Assembly (NCBI GenBank): GCA_030431475.1 | Contig: JAUIJD010000018.1 | Coordinates: forward strand, 21,835-85,834 | Source of the DNA: Verrucomicrobiia bacterium | GTDB taxonomy: Bacteria; Verrucomicrobiota; Verrucomicrobiia; Verrucomicrobiales; Akkermansiaceae | Length of the DNA: 64,000 bases | Direction: 5' to 3' | In this document: positions 27,143 to 34,917 of the stretch, one piece after another | How positions within the stretch are numbered: position 1 is the first letter of the stretch | How the letters are laid out: the number at the start of each line of letters is the position of its first letter | The notes under the pieces: generated by a model | What the model saw: the letters and a program-made list of their open reading frames with translations, nothing else | What the model was told of the DNA's origin: nothing | Database searches by the model: none | Position numbers and translations under genes: made by a program

Positions 27143-27432
27143 TCACCGCGTCACGCCACGCTGGGATCCTTCGAGGAAGGCGATGAGGTGCTTCACGTGC
27201 GGGTTGTTGGCGGGGGTGTCGGCCTTGAGGGAGGAGACCGCCATGCCGAGGTTGCCGTCCTTCTTCAGGAACAGCCGCTCGTAGGCGGTGCGGAGGGCCT
27301 TCAGGTCGTCCTCGGTGAACCCGCGTCGGCTGAGGCCGACCTGGTTGATCGCGCGGGTGGTGGCCGGGTTGCCCTCGACCACGGTGTAGGGGGCGACGTC
27401 CTGGGTGATGCGCGAGCAGCCGCCGATCATCG
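27143..27432 (-). pseudogene. Duplicated 3' end of lpxA
   Basis: 290 bp matching 29066-29355 of lpxA with three differences, including one amino-acid change (Glu for Lys in AYERLFLKK) and a silent change at the last codon. It ends exactly at the lpxA stop codon. The left-handed beta-helix part is missing, so it cannot be functional. It is joined at ATCATCG (27426-27432) to the 5' end of the ATPase gene, and the ATPase frame enters it out of frame. Confidence 0.9.
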
Positions 27433-27992
27433 GGCATGCCGAGGTAGTGGGGCAGGCTGAAGCCCATCGCGTTGAGCGCGAAGGCACCGCAGAGTCCGAG
27501 CCGGGCGACGAGCCGCCGGCCCTCGATGTCGGCGGTGCCGGCGGCGGCGGGCGCGGCGACGTAGCCGAACTGCGTGAGTTCCTCGCAGAAGGCCTTCAGG
27601 TCGCAGCGCCCGGGCTGCCACTCGAGGTGGAGCCGTCCGGACGCCGGATGGGCGGCGGCGCGGATGGCGCCGGGGTGCTTGTCGAAGAGTTTCTCCACCA
27701 GCCACACGCAACCGACGCAGGAGATGCCCTCGAGGGCGCAGTCGAGCTTGGCGGAGCCGTCGGTGGCGCGGCCTTCGGCGTCGGCGACGCGGGCGTCGAG
27801 CCAGGAGAAGTCGTGGTTCTCGAAAGGCCGGCTGCGGACCGGCGCGGTCGCGAGCCCGCCCTTGAGGTCGTAGAAGCGGTCGAAGCCCGCGTCCTCGATC
27901 ATTCCGGCGACGAATTCACAGCCCTTGCAGCAGTATTTCTCCTCCGGATCGGAGGCGGAAAACGCGGTGCCGCAGTGCTCGCAGGTGGGCAT
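27426..27992 (-). pseudogene. Duplicated 5' end of the copper ATPase gene
   Basis: The segment 27426-28013 matches 20213-20800 with only three differences in 588 bp, all silent in the ATPase frame. It holds the start codon (27992) and about 188 codons: the Cys-rich domain, the HMA-like domain and the first membrane region, then breaks off at the ATCATCG junction. Any product would be a truncated metal-binding protein with a nonsense tail. Confidence 0.9.
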
Positions 27993-28069
27993 GGGGGGAG
28001 GCTGCGCCTCCAAGGCCGATTGATAAATGAAGAATGGCGAAAATGAGAGGCGGAGCCCGGTGCTGGAGG

Positions 28070-28334
28070 GGGTATGGGAGGATGGGGGGATGGGAGGATG
28101 GGCAGGATGGGAGGATGGCAGGATGGCAGGATGGGCAGGATGGGCAGGATGGCAGGATGGCGGGATGGCGGGATGGCGGGATGGCGGGATGGCGGGATGG
28201 CGGGATGGGCAGGATGGGCAGGATGGGCAGGATGGCAGGATGGCAGGATGGCAGGATGGGCAGGATGGGCAGGATGGGCAGGATGGCAGGATGGCGGGAT
28301 GGCGGGATGGCGGGATGGCGGGATGGCGGGATGG
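28070..28334. repeat. Minisatellite of GGATGGCA/GGATGGGCA/GGATGGCG units
   Basis: About 265 bp of 8-9 bp units arranged in blocks: GGATGGGCA runs alternate with GGATGGCA and GGATGGCG runs, and a higher-order block appears twice. All reading frames stay open, which creates long artificial frames rich in Gly-Met-Ala-Gly-Trp or Pro-Ser-His. It lies between the duplicated ATPase fragment and the RAYT element; I see no gene in 28014-28435. Confidence 0.92.
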
Positions 28335-28341
28335 AGTGGCA

Positions 28342-28974
28342 GGCCCGGAGGGCCATCGGAGATTAGCCGGTGGCGCGAGCCACCGGATGGTGTTGTCGCG
28401 GGCCACACCGCCCCGAAGGGGTGGTGGACCTCGACTCACCAGAGATATCGCTCATCAAAATCCACCCCGCTCAACCGGAGCAGCTCGCGGTATTCCTCTT
28501 GAAAGCTCCGTCGCCGATGATGCTCTTCCTGGCGGGCGATGTAGTCCTTCACCAACTCTCGCTGGGATGTACTCACCGTGAAGGCGCCATAGCCCTCCTG
28601 CCAGGCGAAGCTCCGGTCGGAGATCTCATCGTGAACCCATTTCGAAGACACCGATTTCAAATCCCGGATGACGTCGGCAAGGCGGACCGTGGCACGCAGA
28701 CCGATGAGCAGATGGACGTGGTCCGCGACGCCGCCGATGGCTTCGGGGACGGCTTCCGACGTTTTCAAGACACCACCCATGAAGGCGTGCAGGCGGTCGC
28801 GCCATGCGTCGCGGATCAAAGGGGCCCGGTCCTTGGTGGAAAAGACGACGTGGTAATGGAGGGAGAGATGGGTCGAGGGCATGGCGGATCCAGCGCTCCT
28901 CCGGAGCGCGAAGGCGGTGCTAACCAAAACCGGTGGCTCGCGCCACCGGCTAATTTCCGAACGCCCTCCGGGCG
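28342..28974. mobile_element. REP-RAYT element with 45-bp terminal inverted palindromes
   Basis: The RAYT gene is flanked by inverted copies of a 45-bp sequence (28342-28386 and 28930-28974) that differ at only a few positions. Each contains the core GCCGGTGGCGCGAGCCACCGG, a palindrome, next to GATTAGC or its complement and a second small dyad (CGGAGGGC). This is the layout of a REP sequence pair around its REP-associated tyrosine transposase. Confidence 0.85.
28436..28882 (-). CDS. REP-associated tyrosine transposase (RAYT, IS200/TnpA-like)
   Basis: A 148-residue Y1 HUH-type single-strand transposase. It shows the N-terminal THLSLHYHVVFSTKDRAPLI, the HUH motif in VADHVHLLIGL and the catalytic Tyr in WQEGYGAFTVS, followed by VKDYIARQEEHHRRRSFQEE typical of this group. 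The ATG at 28882 is normal for the family; the longer frame to 29020 translates the flanking palindrome. RAYTs cut and move REP palindromes, so this enzyme may have spread some of the palindromes listed elsewhere in the window. Confidence 0.93.
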   Translation of the reverse strand: MPSTHLSLHYHVVFSTKDRAPLIRDAWRDRLHAFMGGVLKTSEAVPEAIGGVADHVHLLIGLRATVRLADVIRDLKSVSSKWVHDEISDRSFAWQEGYGAFTVSTSQRELVKDYIARQEEHHRRRSFQEEYRELLRLSGVDFDERYLW

Positions 28975-28995
28975 AATGGGCGAGCCGCCGAATTA

Positions 28996-29040
28996 CCGGA
29001 CCACCGAACCACCGAACCACCGAACCACCGAACCGCCGAA
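28996..29040. repeat. Short tandem repeat of ACCACCGAA-type units
   Basis: About five 9-bp units (ACCACCGAA, one variant ACCGCCGAA) directly beyond the right end of the RAYT element and before the lpxA stop. It is a second minisatellite close to the element. Confidence 0.8.
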
Positions 29041-29065
29041 TGGGCGAACGATCGACGCGCCGACC

Positions 29066-29839
29066 TCAACGCGTCACGCCACGCTGGGATCCTTCGAGGA
29101 AGGCGATGAGGTGCTTCACGTGCGGGTTGTTGGCGGGGGTGTCGGCCTTGAGGGAGGAGACCGCCATGCCGAGGTTGCCGTCCTTCTTCAGGAACAGCCG
29201 CTTGTAGGCGGTGCGGAGGGCCTTCAGGTCGTCCTCGGTGAACCCGCGTCGGCTGAGGCCGACCTGGTTGATCGCGCGGGTGGTGGCCGGGTTGCCCTCG
29301 ACCACGGTGTAGGGAGCGACGTCCTGGGTGATGCGCGAGCAGCCGCCGATCATCGCGTGGCAGCCGATGCGGCAGAACTGATGGATCGCGGCGAGGCCGG
29401 AGACGATGGCGTGGTCCTCGACGGTCACGTGTCCGGCCAGCGTGCCATTGTTCGAGAGGATGATGTGGTCGCCGAGCTGGCACTCGTGGGCGATGTGGGC
29501 GTAGCAGAGGAAGAGGTTGTCGCTGCCGATCCGCGTCGGTGTGTGGTCGAAGGTGCCGCGGTGGACGGTGGAGTTTTCGCGGAAGACGTTGCGGTCTCCG
29601 ATGATGAGCTCGGTCGGCTCGCCGGCGTACTTGAGGTCCTGGGTTTTTCCGCCGATGGCGGCGAAGGGGAAGAACTCGTTCTCGCGGCCGATAGTGGTGG
29701 TGCCCTCGATCACGACATGCGAGTGCAGCGTGCAGCCGTCGCCGAGGGTGACGTGGTCGCCGACCACGCAGTAGGGGCCGATTTGAATGTCGCTGCCGAG
29801 TTCGGCCTTGGAGGAAACGATCGCCGTGGGGTGGATCAC
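29066..29839 (-). CDS. lpxA: UDP-N-acetylglucosamine acyltransferase LpxA
   Basis: A 257-residue enzyme of the first step of lipid A synthesis, adding a 3-hydroxyacyl chain from ACP to UDP-GlcNAc. It is a left-handed beta-helix of hexapeptide repeats (IHPTAIVSSKAELGSDIQIG onward), with the catalytic His region CYAHIAHECQLGD and a C-terminal helical domain (RRGFTEDDLKALRTAYKRLF). The start is a GTG at 29839, since translation upstream is low-complexity; length then matches E. coli LpxA (262). Its 3' 290 bp are duplicated at 27143-27432. No other lipid A gene is adjacent. Confidence 0.93.
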   Translation of the reverse strand: MIHPTAIVSSKAELGSDIQIGPYCVVGDHVTLGDGCTLHSHVVIEGTTTIGRENEFFPFAAIGGKTQDLKYAGEPTELIIGDRNVFRENSTVHRGTFDHTPTRIGSDNLFLCYAHIAHECQLGDHIILSNNGTLAGHVTVEDHAIVSGLAAIHQFCRIGCHAMIGGCSRITQDVAPYTVVEGNPATTRAINQVGLSRRGFTEDDLKALRTAYKRLFLKKDGNLGMAVSSLKADTPANNPHVKHLIAFLEGSQRGVTR

Positions 29840-29976
29840 CCGGCGAGTGTGGAACGCGGACGCACGCGGAACCAAGCCCGAACCGCGGGCTTTGTCAGCG
29901 GATGCGTGCGGGGCGGGAAGTGGGGCAGGCCGCCGGTTTCCCGGACGACCTGCCCCGGTCCTCACGAAAAGTCGTT

Positions 29977-30657
29977 TCAGGCCCGGCGCCGCCGGAGCAG
30001 CCCGAGGCCGGCGGCGAGGGCGAGGGTCAAGGCCCCCGGTTCGGGAACCGTGGTGTAGGTCAGCCAATTTCCTGAAGCGCCTCCCTGTGCCCCGTCGACG
30101 TAGGCGTCTCCGCCGCCGAAGAAGTCGCTCACCGCGATGAAGTCGAAGTTGGTGGGGCTGCCGATTGCCGAGCGGGCGAAGGAGAGTTCGTGGTCGTTGA
30201 GCGGGAAGTCGTCATAGACGGCCGAACCGATGAAGTTCCAGCCCCAGTCGGTCCCGGATCCGGTGTAGGCGAAGATGGAGACCCCTTCGATCATGTATTC
30301 CGCCCCGACCGCGAAGGTGTCGGCCGCTCCCCGGTATCCGGTCGCCCGGTCCTGGTCGGTATCGATCAGGATCTTCTGGCTTCCACTGAGGAAGCCGCTG
30401 CCGTCGTTGCGGTAGAGCTGCTCGCGAAGGTAGAAGTTCGTCGAATCGTGGGCCACGGTCATGCTGGCGAAATCGACCGCCTCGGACTCGTCCGGATCGG
30501 TCGGAAAGGCAATCGTGGCGCTCCAGTCGGAACGGTCGTTGTTGCCTCCGGTGGTGTTGATGGCGCCGTCGGTGACGGGGTTCGACAGCGTCGCCACCGA
30601 GGCGCCATGAGCGGTGCCGAGGGCGAGGAGGGTCAGAAGCGGTGCTTTGATTTTCAT
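29977..30657 (-). CDS. PEP-CTERM secreted protein with a DOMON/CBM9-like domain
   Basis: A 226-residue secreted protein: signal peptide (MKIKAPLLTLLALGTAHGA), a beta-sandwich region (MTVAHDSTNFYLREQLY; KILIDTDQDRATGY; YMIEGVSIFAYTG) and a C-terminal sorting tag VPEPGALTLALAAGLGLL followed by RRRRA, the exosortase-recognised PEP-CTERM pattern. Its domain resembles the repeats of the large protein encoded 16 bp upstream (FLYVRF, LDTDDNPGTGF, MMIEGSTG), so both probably bind similar extracellular ligands, perhaps glycans. Confidence 0.85.
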   Translation of the reverse strand: MKIKAPLLTLLALGTAHGASVATLSNPVTDGAINTTGGNNDRSDWSATIAFPTDPDESEAVDFASMTVAHDSTNFYLREQLYRNDGSGFLSGSQKILIDTDQDRATGYRGAADTFAVGAEYMIEGVSIFAYTGSGTDWGWNFIGSAVYDDFPLNDHELSFARSAIGSPTNFDFIAVSDFFGGGDAYVDGAQGGASGNWLTYTTVPEPGALTLALAAGLGLLRRRRA

Positions 30658-30673
30658 GAGGTGATGTGCGGAT

Positions 30674-33600
30674 TCAGTTGAGCAGGATGGAGAGGCGGAG
30701 GAAGTTCGGCGAGGCGGGAATCGGGTTGCTGAAGCGGATGACGACTTCCTCGAGATCGGTGCCGGCCGGCGTGGTCGAGACGGTGACGAATTGCGCGGGC
30801 GTGTCGTCCCAGCCTCCGAGGGAGGAGGAGGATTCCGGCGCGACGCTGACCGAACCGTCGGTGCGGCGGGTGTAGGTGAGGGTCAGGTAGCGGTCGGGGC
30901 CGATGGTGGTGGTTCCCACCTCGGGGCCCGCCGTGAAGGCGAAGGGGTCGCCGCCGAGGGCGAACTCGACGAGGTTGACGAGGCCGTCCTTGTCGGGATC
31001 CGCGTCGTCGCCGCTGACCAGCGGGTCGGCGAGCTGGGTCGGGCTGAAGTTCGCGCTCTTCCAGGTGTCGTACGGTCCGGTGCCGGGATTCTCCGTGAAC
31101 GAGTAGCGGAAGGCGCCGGCGAACTCGGCGGTGCCGGCGTCGTCGGTCCACAGCGCCAGGCGGATGATGTCCTGCGGGAAGACCGGCTGGTCGCCCCCGC
31201 CGAGGTCGTAGGTCGCGCTGCGGGCGATGCGGTATTCCTGGATGCTGGTGTTGCTGGCGTACGGCGAGATGCCCGGAACCGCATCGGTGAAGGTCGCGCC
31301 GGCGTTGTAGACTCCCGCGCTCTGGGCAAAGGGGAAGTCGTTCTGCCAGCTCACCTCGGCCCCGACCTCGCCGAGGGCGTAGATGTTGAATCCGGTGCCC
31401 GGGTCGTCGTCGTTGTCGAGCGAGAGGAAGGTGCTCGGCGAGCCGTTGAAGTTGTTGGTGTCGGCGGCCGCGGCGTACTCGACCAGCAGGTACAGCCAGT
31501 CGTCGTCGTTGGCGGCCTTGATCGAGACGATGTCCGGGACACCGTCGCCGGTCGGATCGCTGAGGATTTCCGGAACGGACGCCCATTCGGAGGCGTCCCC
31601 ATCGACCGTGATCGCCGCGTAGTACCCGGGAGGCGGGGGCGGGGTGGCGAGCTGGTAGCGGAAGGCGCCGGCGAACTCGGCGGTGCCGGCGTCGTCGCTC
31701 CACAGCGCCAGGCGGACGATGTCCTGGGGAAAGACCGGCTGGGAGCCGCCGCCGGAATCGTAGGTCGCGTCGAGACGGATGCGGTACTCCTGCGCGGTGG
31801 TGTTGGCCGCATAGGGGGCGATGCCCGGGACGGCGTTGGTGAAGGTGGCGCCGGTGTTGTAGACGCCGGTGTCCTGGCCGAAGGCAAAGTCGTTCTGCCA
31901 GCTCACCTCGGCGCCGATCGCACCGAGACTGAAGATGTCGAAGCCGGTGGCGGTGTCGTCGTCGTTGTCGAGCGAGAGGAAGGTGCTCGGCGAGCCGTTG
32001 AAGTTGTTGGTGTCGGTCGCGGCGGCGTACTCGATCAGCAGGTAGAGGTATTCGCCGTCGTTGGCGGCCTTGACCGACACGATGTCGGGAACACCGTCGC
32101 CGGACGGATCGCTGAGGATTTCCGGAATGGACGCCCAGTCGGAGAAGTCGCCGTCGATGGTGAGCGTGGCGTACTCCGACGGCGGCGGCGGCGCGGGCGC
32201 GAAGCGGTAGCGGATCGAGGCGGTGGTGTCGCCGGCGTTGTCCTGGAGCAGCAGTCGGATCGTGTCGCCGTCGAAGACCGGCTGGCTGTCGCCGTCGAAG
32301 ATGGCGGAGCGCGAGACCCGGATCTCGTATTCGAGCATGCCGCTGTCGGCGATCGACCATGCCACGCCGCTGACCGGGCCGTCGTTGAAGCCGCCGGCCC
32401 GCTGGTCGTAGCCGGTCGAGCCCTCGATCATCATCTCCGATCCGAAGCTGGTGCCGCCCGGGGTGAATCCGGTGCCCGGGTTGTCGTCGGTGTCGAGAAA
32501 GAGGTGGCTGTTGAAGTCGGTGAAAACCCCGTCGGCCGCGTGGAGCGTGAACCGCACGTAGAGGAAGTCGGCGTCGTTGGCGACGGAGACCTCGGCGAAG
32601 TCGGGATCGACGAACTCCGCGGGATCGCTGTCGAGGACCGGTGCCCCCGCCCAGTCGGCGAAGGCCCCGTCGATCGCAATGCTGCGGAACTCGGAGGGGA
32701 TGCCTTCCGGGGTGGCCGACAGGGTGACGGTGTTGGTGTCTTCCTGGGCCAGGCCGTCCTCGGCACGCACGGCGAAGAGGTAGGAAGTGCCGTTGTCGAG
32801 CCCGGTGACGGTGTACTCGAAGGGGTGGTCCTCGGGGTCGACCGCCAGGGTGTAGTTGGCGGGGGATTCGACGTCCACGCCGGCGATCTTGGTCGCGGTG
32901 CCGAAGTCGAGGGTCGGTTGGTCGGTGTAGTAGAGGTTGTAGACGACCGGTCCCGTCTGGTCGCGGGCGACGTCCCAGCGCACGGTGACCTCCCCGTCGC
33001 CCGCCTCGACCTCCTGCACTCCGATTTCAGGCGGGGCCGGCTGGTTGCCGGGGGTGCCGAGGTCCCAGTCGTCGCTGAAGGCGGCGGTGCTGTCCCAGGT
33101 CGGGGGCGCGGTGTCGGCGTTCGCGGCGTTCCAGGTCGCGGCGTCGGTGTTGAACGCCGAGTCGAGGGAGGGGTTGGTGCGGTAGAGCGGCCAGCCTTGC
33201 TCCTGCTGGCTCTCAATGAAGTCCTGCTCGCCGAGCGAGGCCGGTTCTCCCGGTGTGGTGTAGCCGAGGCTGAGGATGGTGAACCCGTCGGGGCGCTGGG
33301 CCTCGGCGTTGAGCTTCGGTGCGAAGTTGAACTTGTTGTCGAAGAAGAAGGCCGAAGGGGATCCGCTTCCGCTACTATCGGTGTAGTAGCTTTCGAAGAG
33401 GATCATGTCGAGGTGCGGACGCAGCGTGTAGTCGTAGGTCTTGAGATTCGGGTTGTAGAAGAACAGTCCGCGGTTTCCGAGCAGCAGCTTGCCGGGGTAG
33501 GTGTCGCTGATCGTTTCCACCAGCTGCCGGTAGGCCGGCGCGGTCCACTCGTACTGCGTCGCTCCGAAGGAGTTCGGAGCCGGGGTGTCGAGGGTGTCGA

Positions 33601-34213
33601 GAAACACACCGTCGCAGCCGTAGCCGAGTCCGGTGGTGGTGGTGAGGATTTCGTCGAGGCCGGCGACGCCGTCGGTGCCCTTGACGTTGTTCTTGATGAC
33701 CTGGAACCAGGCCGGGTCGCCGGGGTTGACGAAGGCGCCGCCGAAGGTCGAGTTGAGGTCCGGTTCGCCGTCCTCGTCCTCGTCGTCGAGGTAGTAGGAG
33801 GCGTAGCCCGTGCCGCCGGGCGACGGATCGCCCAGAGGGGCGATCCCGTCGAGCGGGTCGAGGTCCGAGTTCCGGGGGTCGACTCGGGGTCCGTTGCCGT
33901 CGCCGGCGACAGGGGCTGAGGGGCGGTCGTCCTCACCGACCGAGATGTAGGCCAGCACGAGCACGTCGTCCGCGGTGTCGGCGAGGTTGTCCGGGCCGCG
34001 GCGGATCGTCGCGATGTCGGCCGGAGTCACGTTGCTGGTCGGGTGGAGGATCACCAGCGAGTAGTCGGTGCGGGCGGCGTCGACTTTCCCTGCGTCCCAG
34101 TTTCCGTAGTAGATCAGGTAGGGGGTGGCGGTGGAGATGCCCGCGACGGGGCCGCGCTCGGCGGTGCAGGGGACCATGCCGAGGGTGGCGGCCAGGAGGA
34201 GGATGCGCTTCAT
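30674..34213 (-). CDS. Large secreted GH114-like protein with FN3 and three DOMON/CBM9-like domains
   Basis: A 1179-residue exported protein with signal peptide MKRILLLAATLGMVPCTA. Residues about 25-330 resemble the TIM-barrel GH114/TM1410 endo-alpha-1,4-polygalactosaminidase family (YLIYYGNWDAGKVD; LVLAYISVGEDD; GYGCDGVFLDTLDTP; DMILFESYYTDS). A fibronectin-III-like domain (about 375-480) and three DOMON/CBM9-like domains follow. The second and third (DNA about 31640-32172 and 31090-31625) are near copies, sharing ILSDP-GDGVPDIVS and TNNFNGSPSTFLSLDNDDD. The C-terminus lacks a PEP-CTERM tag. It may degrade galactosamine- or galactose-containing exopolysaccharide. ATG 34222 is an alternative start. 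Confidence 0.82.
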   Translation of the reverse strand: MKRILLLAATLGMVPCTAERGPVAGISTATPYLIYYGNWDAGKVDAARTDYSLVILHPTSNVTPADIATIRRGPDNLADTADDVLVLAYISVGEDDRPSAPVAGDGNGPRVDPRNSDLDPLDGIAPLGDPSPGGTGYASYYLDDEDEDGEPDLNSTFGGAFVNPGDPAWFQVIKNNVKGTDGVAGLDEILTTTTGLGYGCDGVFLDTLDTPAPNSFGATQYEWTAPAYRQLVETISDTYPGKLLLGNRGLFFYNPNLKTYDYTLRPHLDMILFESYYTDSSGSGSPSAFFFDNKFNFAPKLNAEAQRPDGFTILSLGYTTPGEPASLGEQDFIESQQEQGWPLYRTNPSLDSAFNTDAATWNAANADTAPPTWDSTAAFSDDWDLGTPGNQPAPPEIGVQEVEAGDGEVTVRWDVARDQTGPVVYNLYYTDQPTLDFGTATKIAGVDVESPANYTLAVDPEDHPFEYTVTGLDNGTSYLFAVRAEDGLAQEDTNTVTLSATPEGIPSEFRSIAIDGAFADWAGAPVLDSDPAEFVDPDFAEVSVANDADFLYVRFTLHAADGVFTDFNSHLFLDTDDNPGTGFTPGGTSFGSEMMIEGSTGYDQRAGGFNDGPVSGVAWSIADSGMLEYEIRVSRSAIFDGDSQPVFDGDTIRLLLQDNAGDTTASIRYRFAPAPPPPSEYATLTIDGDFSDWASIPEILSDPSGDGVPDIVSVKAANDGEYLYLLIEYAAATDTNNFNGSPSTFLSLDNDDDTATGFDIFSLGAIGAEVSWQNDFAFGQDTGVYNTGATFTNAVPGIAPYAANTTAQEYRIRLDATYDSGGGSQPVFPQDIVRLALWSDDAGTAEFAGAFRYQLATPPPPPGYYAAITVDGDASEWASVPEILSDPTGDGVPDIVSIKAANDDDWLYLLVEYAAAADTNNFNGSPSTFLSLDNDDDPGTGFNIYALGEVGAEVSWQNDFPFAQSAGVYNAGATFTDAVPGISPYASNTSIQEYRIARSATYDLGGGDQPVFPQDIIRLALWTDDAGTAEFAGAFRYSFTENPGTGPYDTWKSANFSPTQLADPLVSGDDADPDKDGLVNLVEFALGGDPFAFTAGPEVGTTTIGPDRYLTLTYTRRTDGSVSVAPESSSSLGGWDDTPAQFVTVSTTPAGTDLEEVVIRFSNPIPASPNFLRLSILLN

Positions 34214-34362
34214 GGAGATCATTCGGGTTTCTCCGTCCAATACCCTTCCATCGCCGGGTGTGAAGCGGATTTCGCCGGACTCAAATCTTTGTGTCAGGTT
34301 TCCGGAGGGCGGGGTATTGCTTGTCGGAGAGATGGCATGATGCCGTCCATCCGGAGATCCCG

Positions 34363-34917
34363 ATGAATCCCGATCCCAAGCCGGAACCCATGCTCGAGGA
34401 CAGCGCCTCCGCCCGTGAGGTGGCGGCCCTGATCCGCGGGCTGCAGCCGACGCTGACCGAGTTCGCCGCCGGATTGCTCGGTGGTGCGGACGGGGCGGAC
34501 GACGTCGTCCAGGAGACGAATCTGTTCCTGTGGGAGCGGCGGGCCGACTACGAGCCGGGTTCGGATTTCCGGGCGTGGGCGCTGCGGGTGGCCCGGTTCA
34601 AGGTGATGGCCGCCCGCCGGGATGTCGCCCGTGAGCGTCGGCTTCGGTTCAGTGACGAGACCCTCGAGCGTCTGGCCGCCCGCGCGGAGGAGCGCGCCGG
34701 AGGTGCCGAGCGCCGGTTGAAGGCGCTGGGTGGGTGTCTCGGGAGGATCCGGCTGCAGGACCGCCGCCTGCTCGAGTGGAAGTACGCCCGTCGAGGCTCG
34801 CTGACCGAGCTGGCCGATGCGGTCGGCGAGTCGGCGAATGCCATCCACAAGAAGATATCCCGCCTGCGCATGGCGCTTCGCCAGTGCGTGGAGAAAGCCC
34901 TTTCCCAGAACCCATGA
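34363..34917 (+). CDS. ECF-type RNA polymerase sigma factor
   Basis: A 184-residue sigma-70-family factor of the Planctomycetes/Verrucomicrobia ECF group. Region 2 is visible as GADDVVQETNLFLWERRADYEPGS with FRAWALRVARFKVMAARRD, and region 4 as RDRRLLEWKYARRGSLTELADA and SANAIHKKISRLRMALRQCV. The ATG at 34363 avoids a nonsense upstream extension. It starts an operon of five tightly spaced genes; the next gene, a FecR protein, overlaps it by 4 nt (ATGA), so the pair likely forms a sigma/anti-sigma or sigma/sensor module. Confidence 0.9.
   Translation: MNPDPKPEPMLEDSASAREVAALIRGLQPTLTEFAAGLLGGADGADDVVQETNLFLWERRADYEPGSDFRAWALRVARFKVMAARRDVARERRLRFSDETLERLAARAEERAGGAERRLKALGGCLGRIRLQDRRLLEWKYARRGSLTELADAVGESANAIHKKISRLRMALRQCVEKALSQNP

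Noticed and set aside
28070..28334. Possible CRISPR array or collagen-like gene
   Set aside because: Units are 8-9 bp with no spacers, and all frames are open simply because the unit has no stop codon; it is a minisatellite.
27021..28439. Single 472-residue fusion of a Pro/Ser/His repeat, an ATPase N-terminus and an Arg-rich tail
   Set aside because: It runs through the minisatellite and changes frame relative to lpxA at the duplication junction; treated as two pseudogene fragments.
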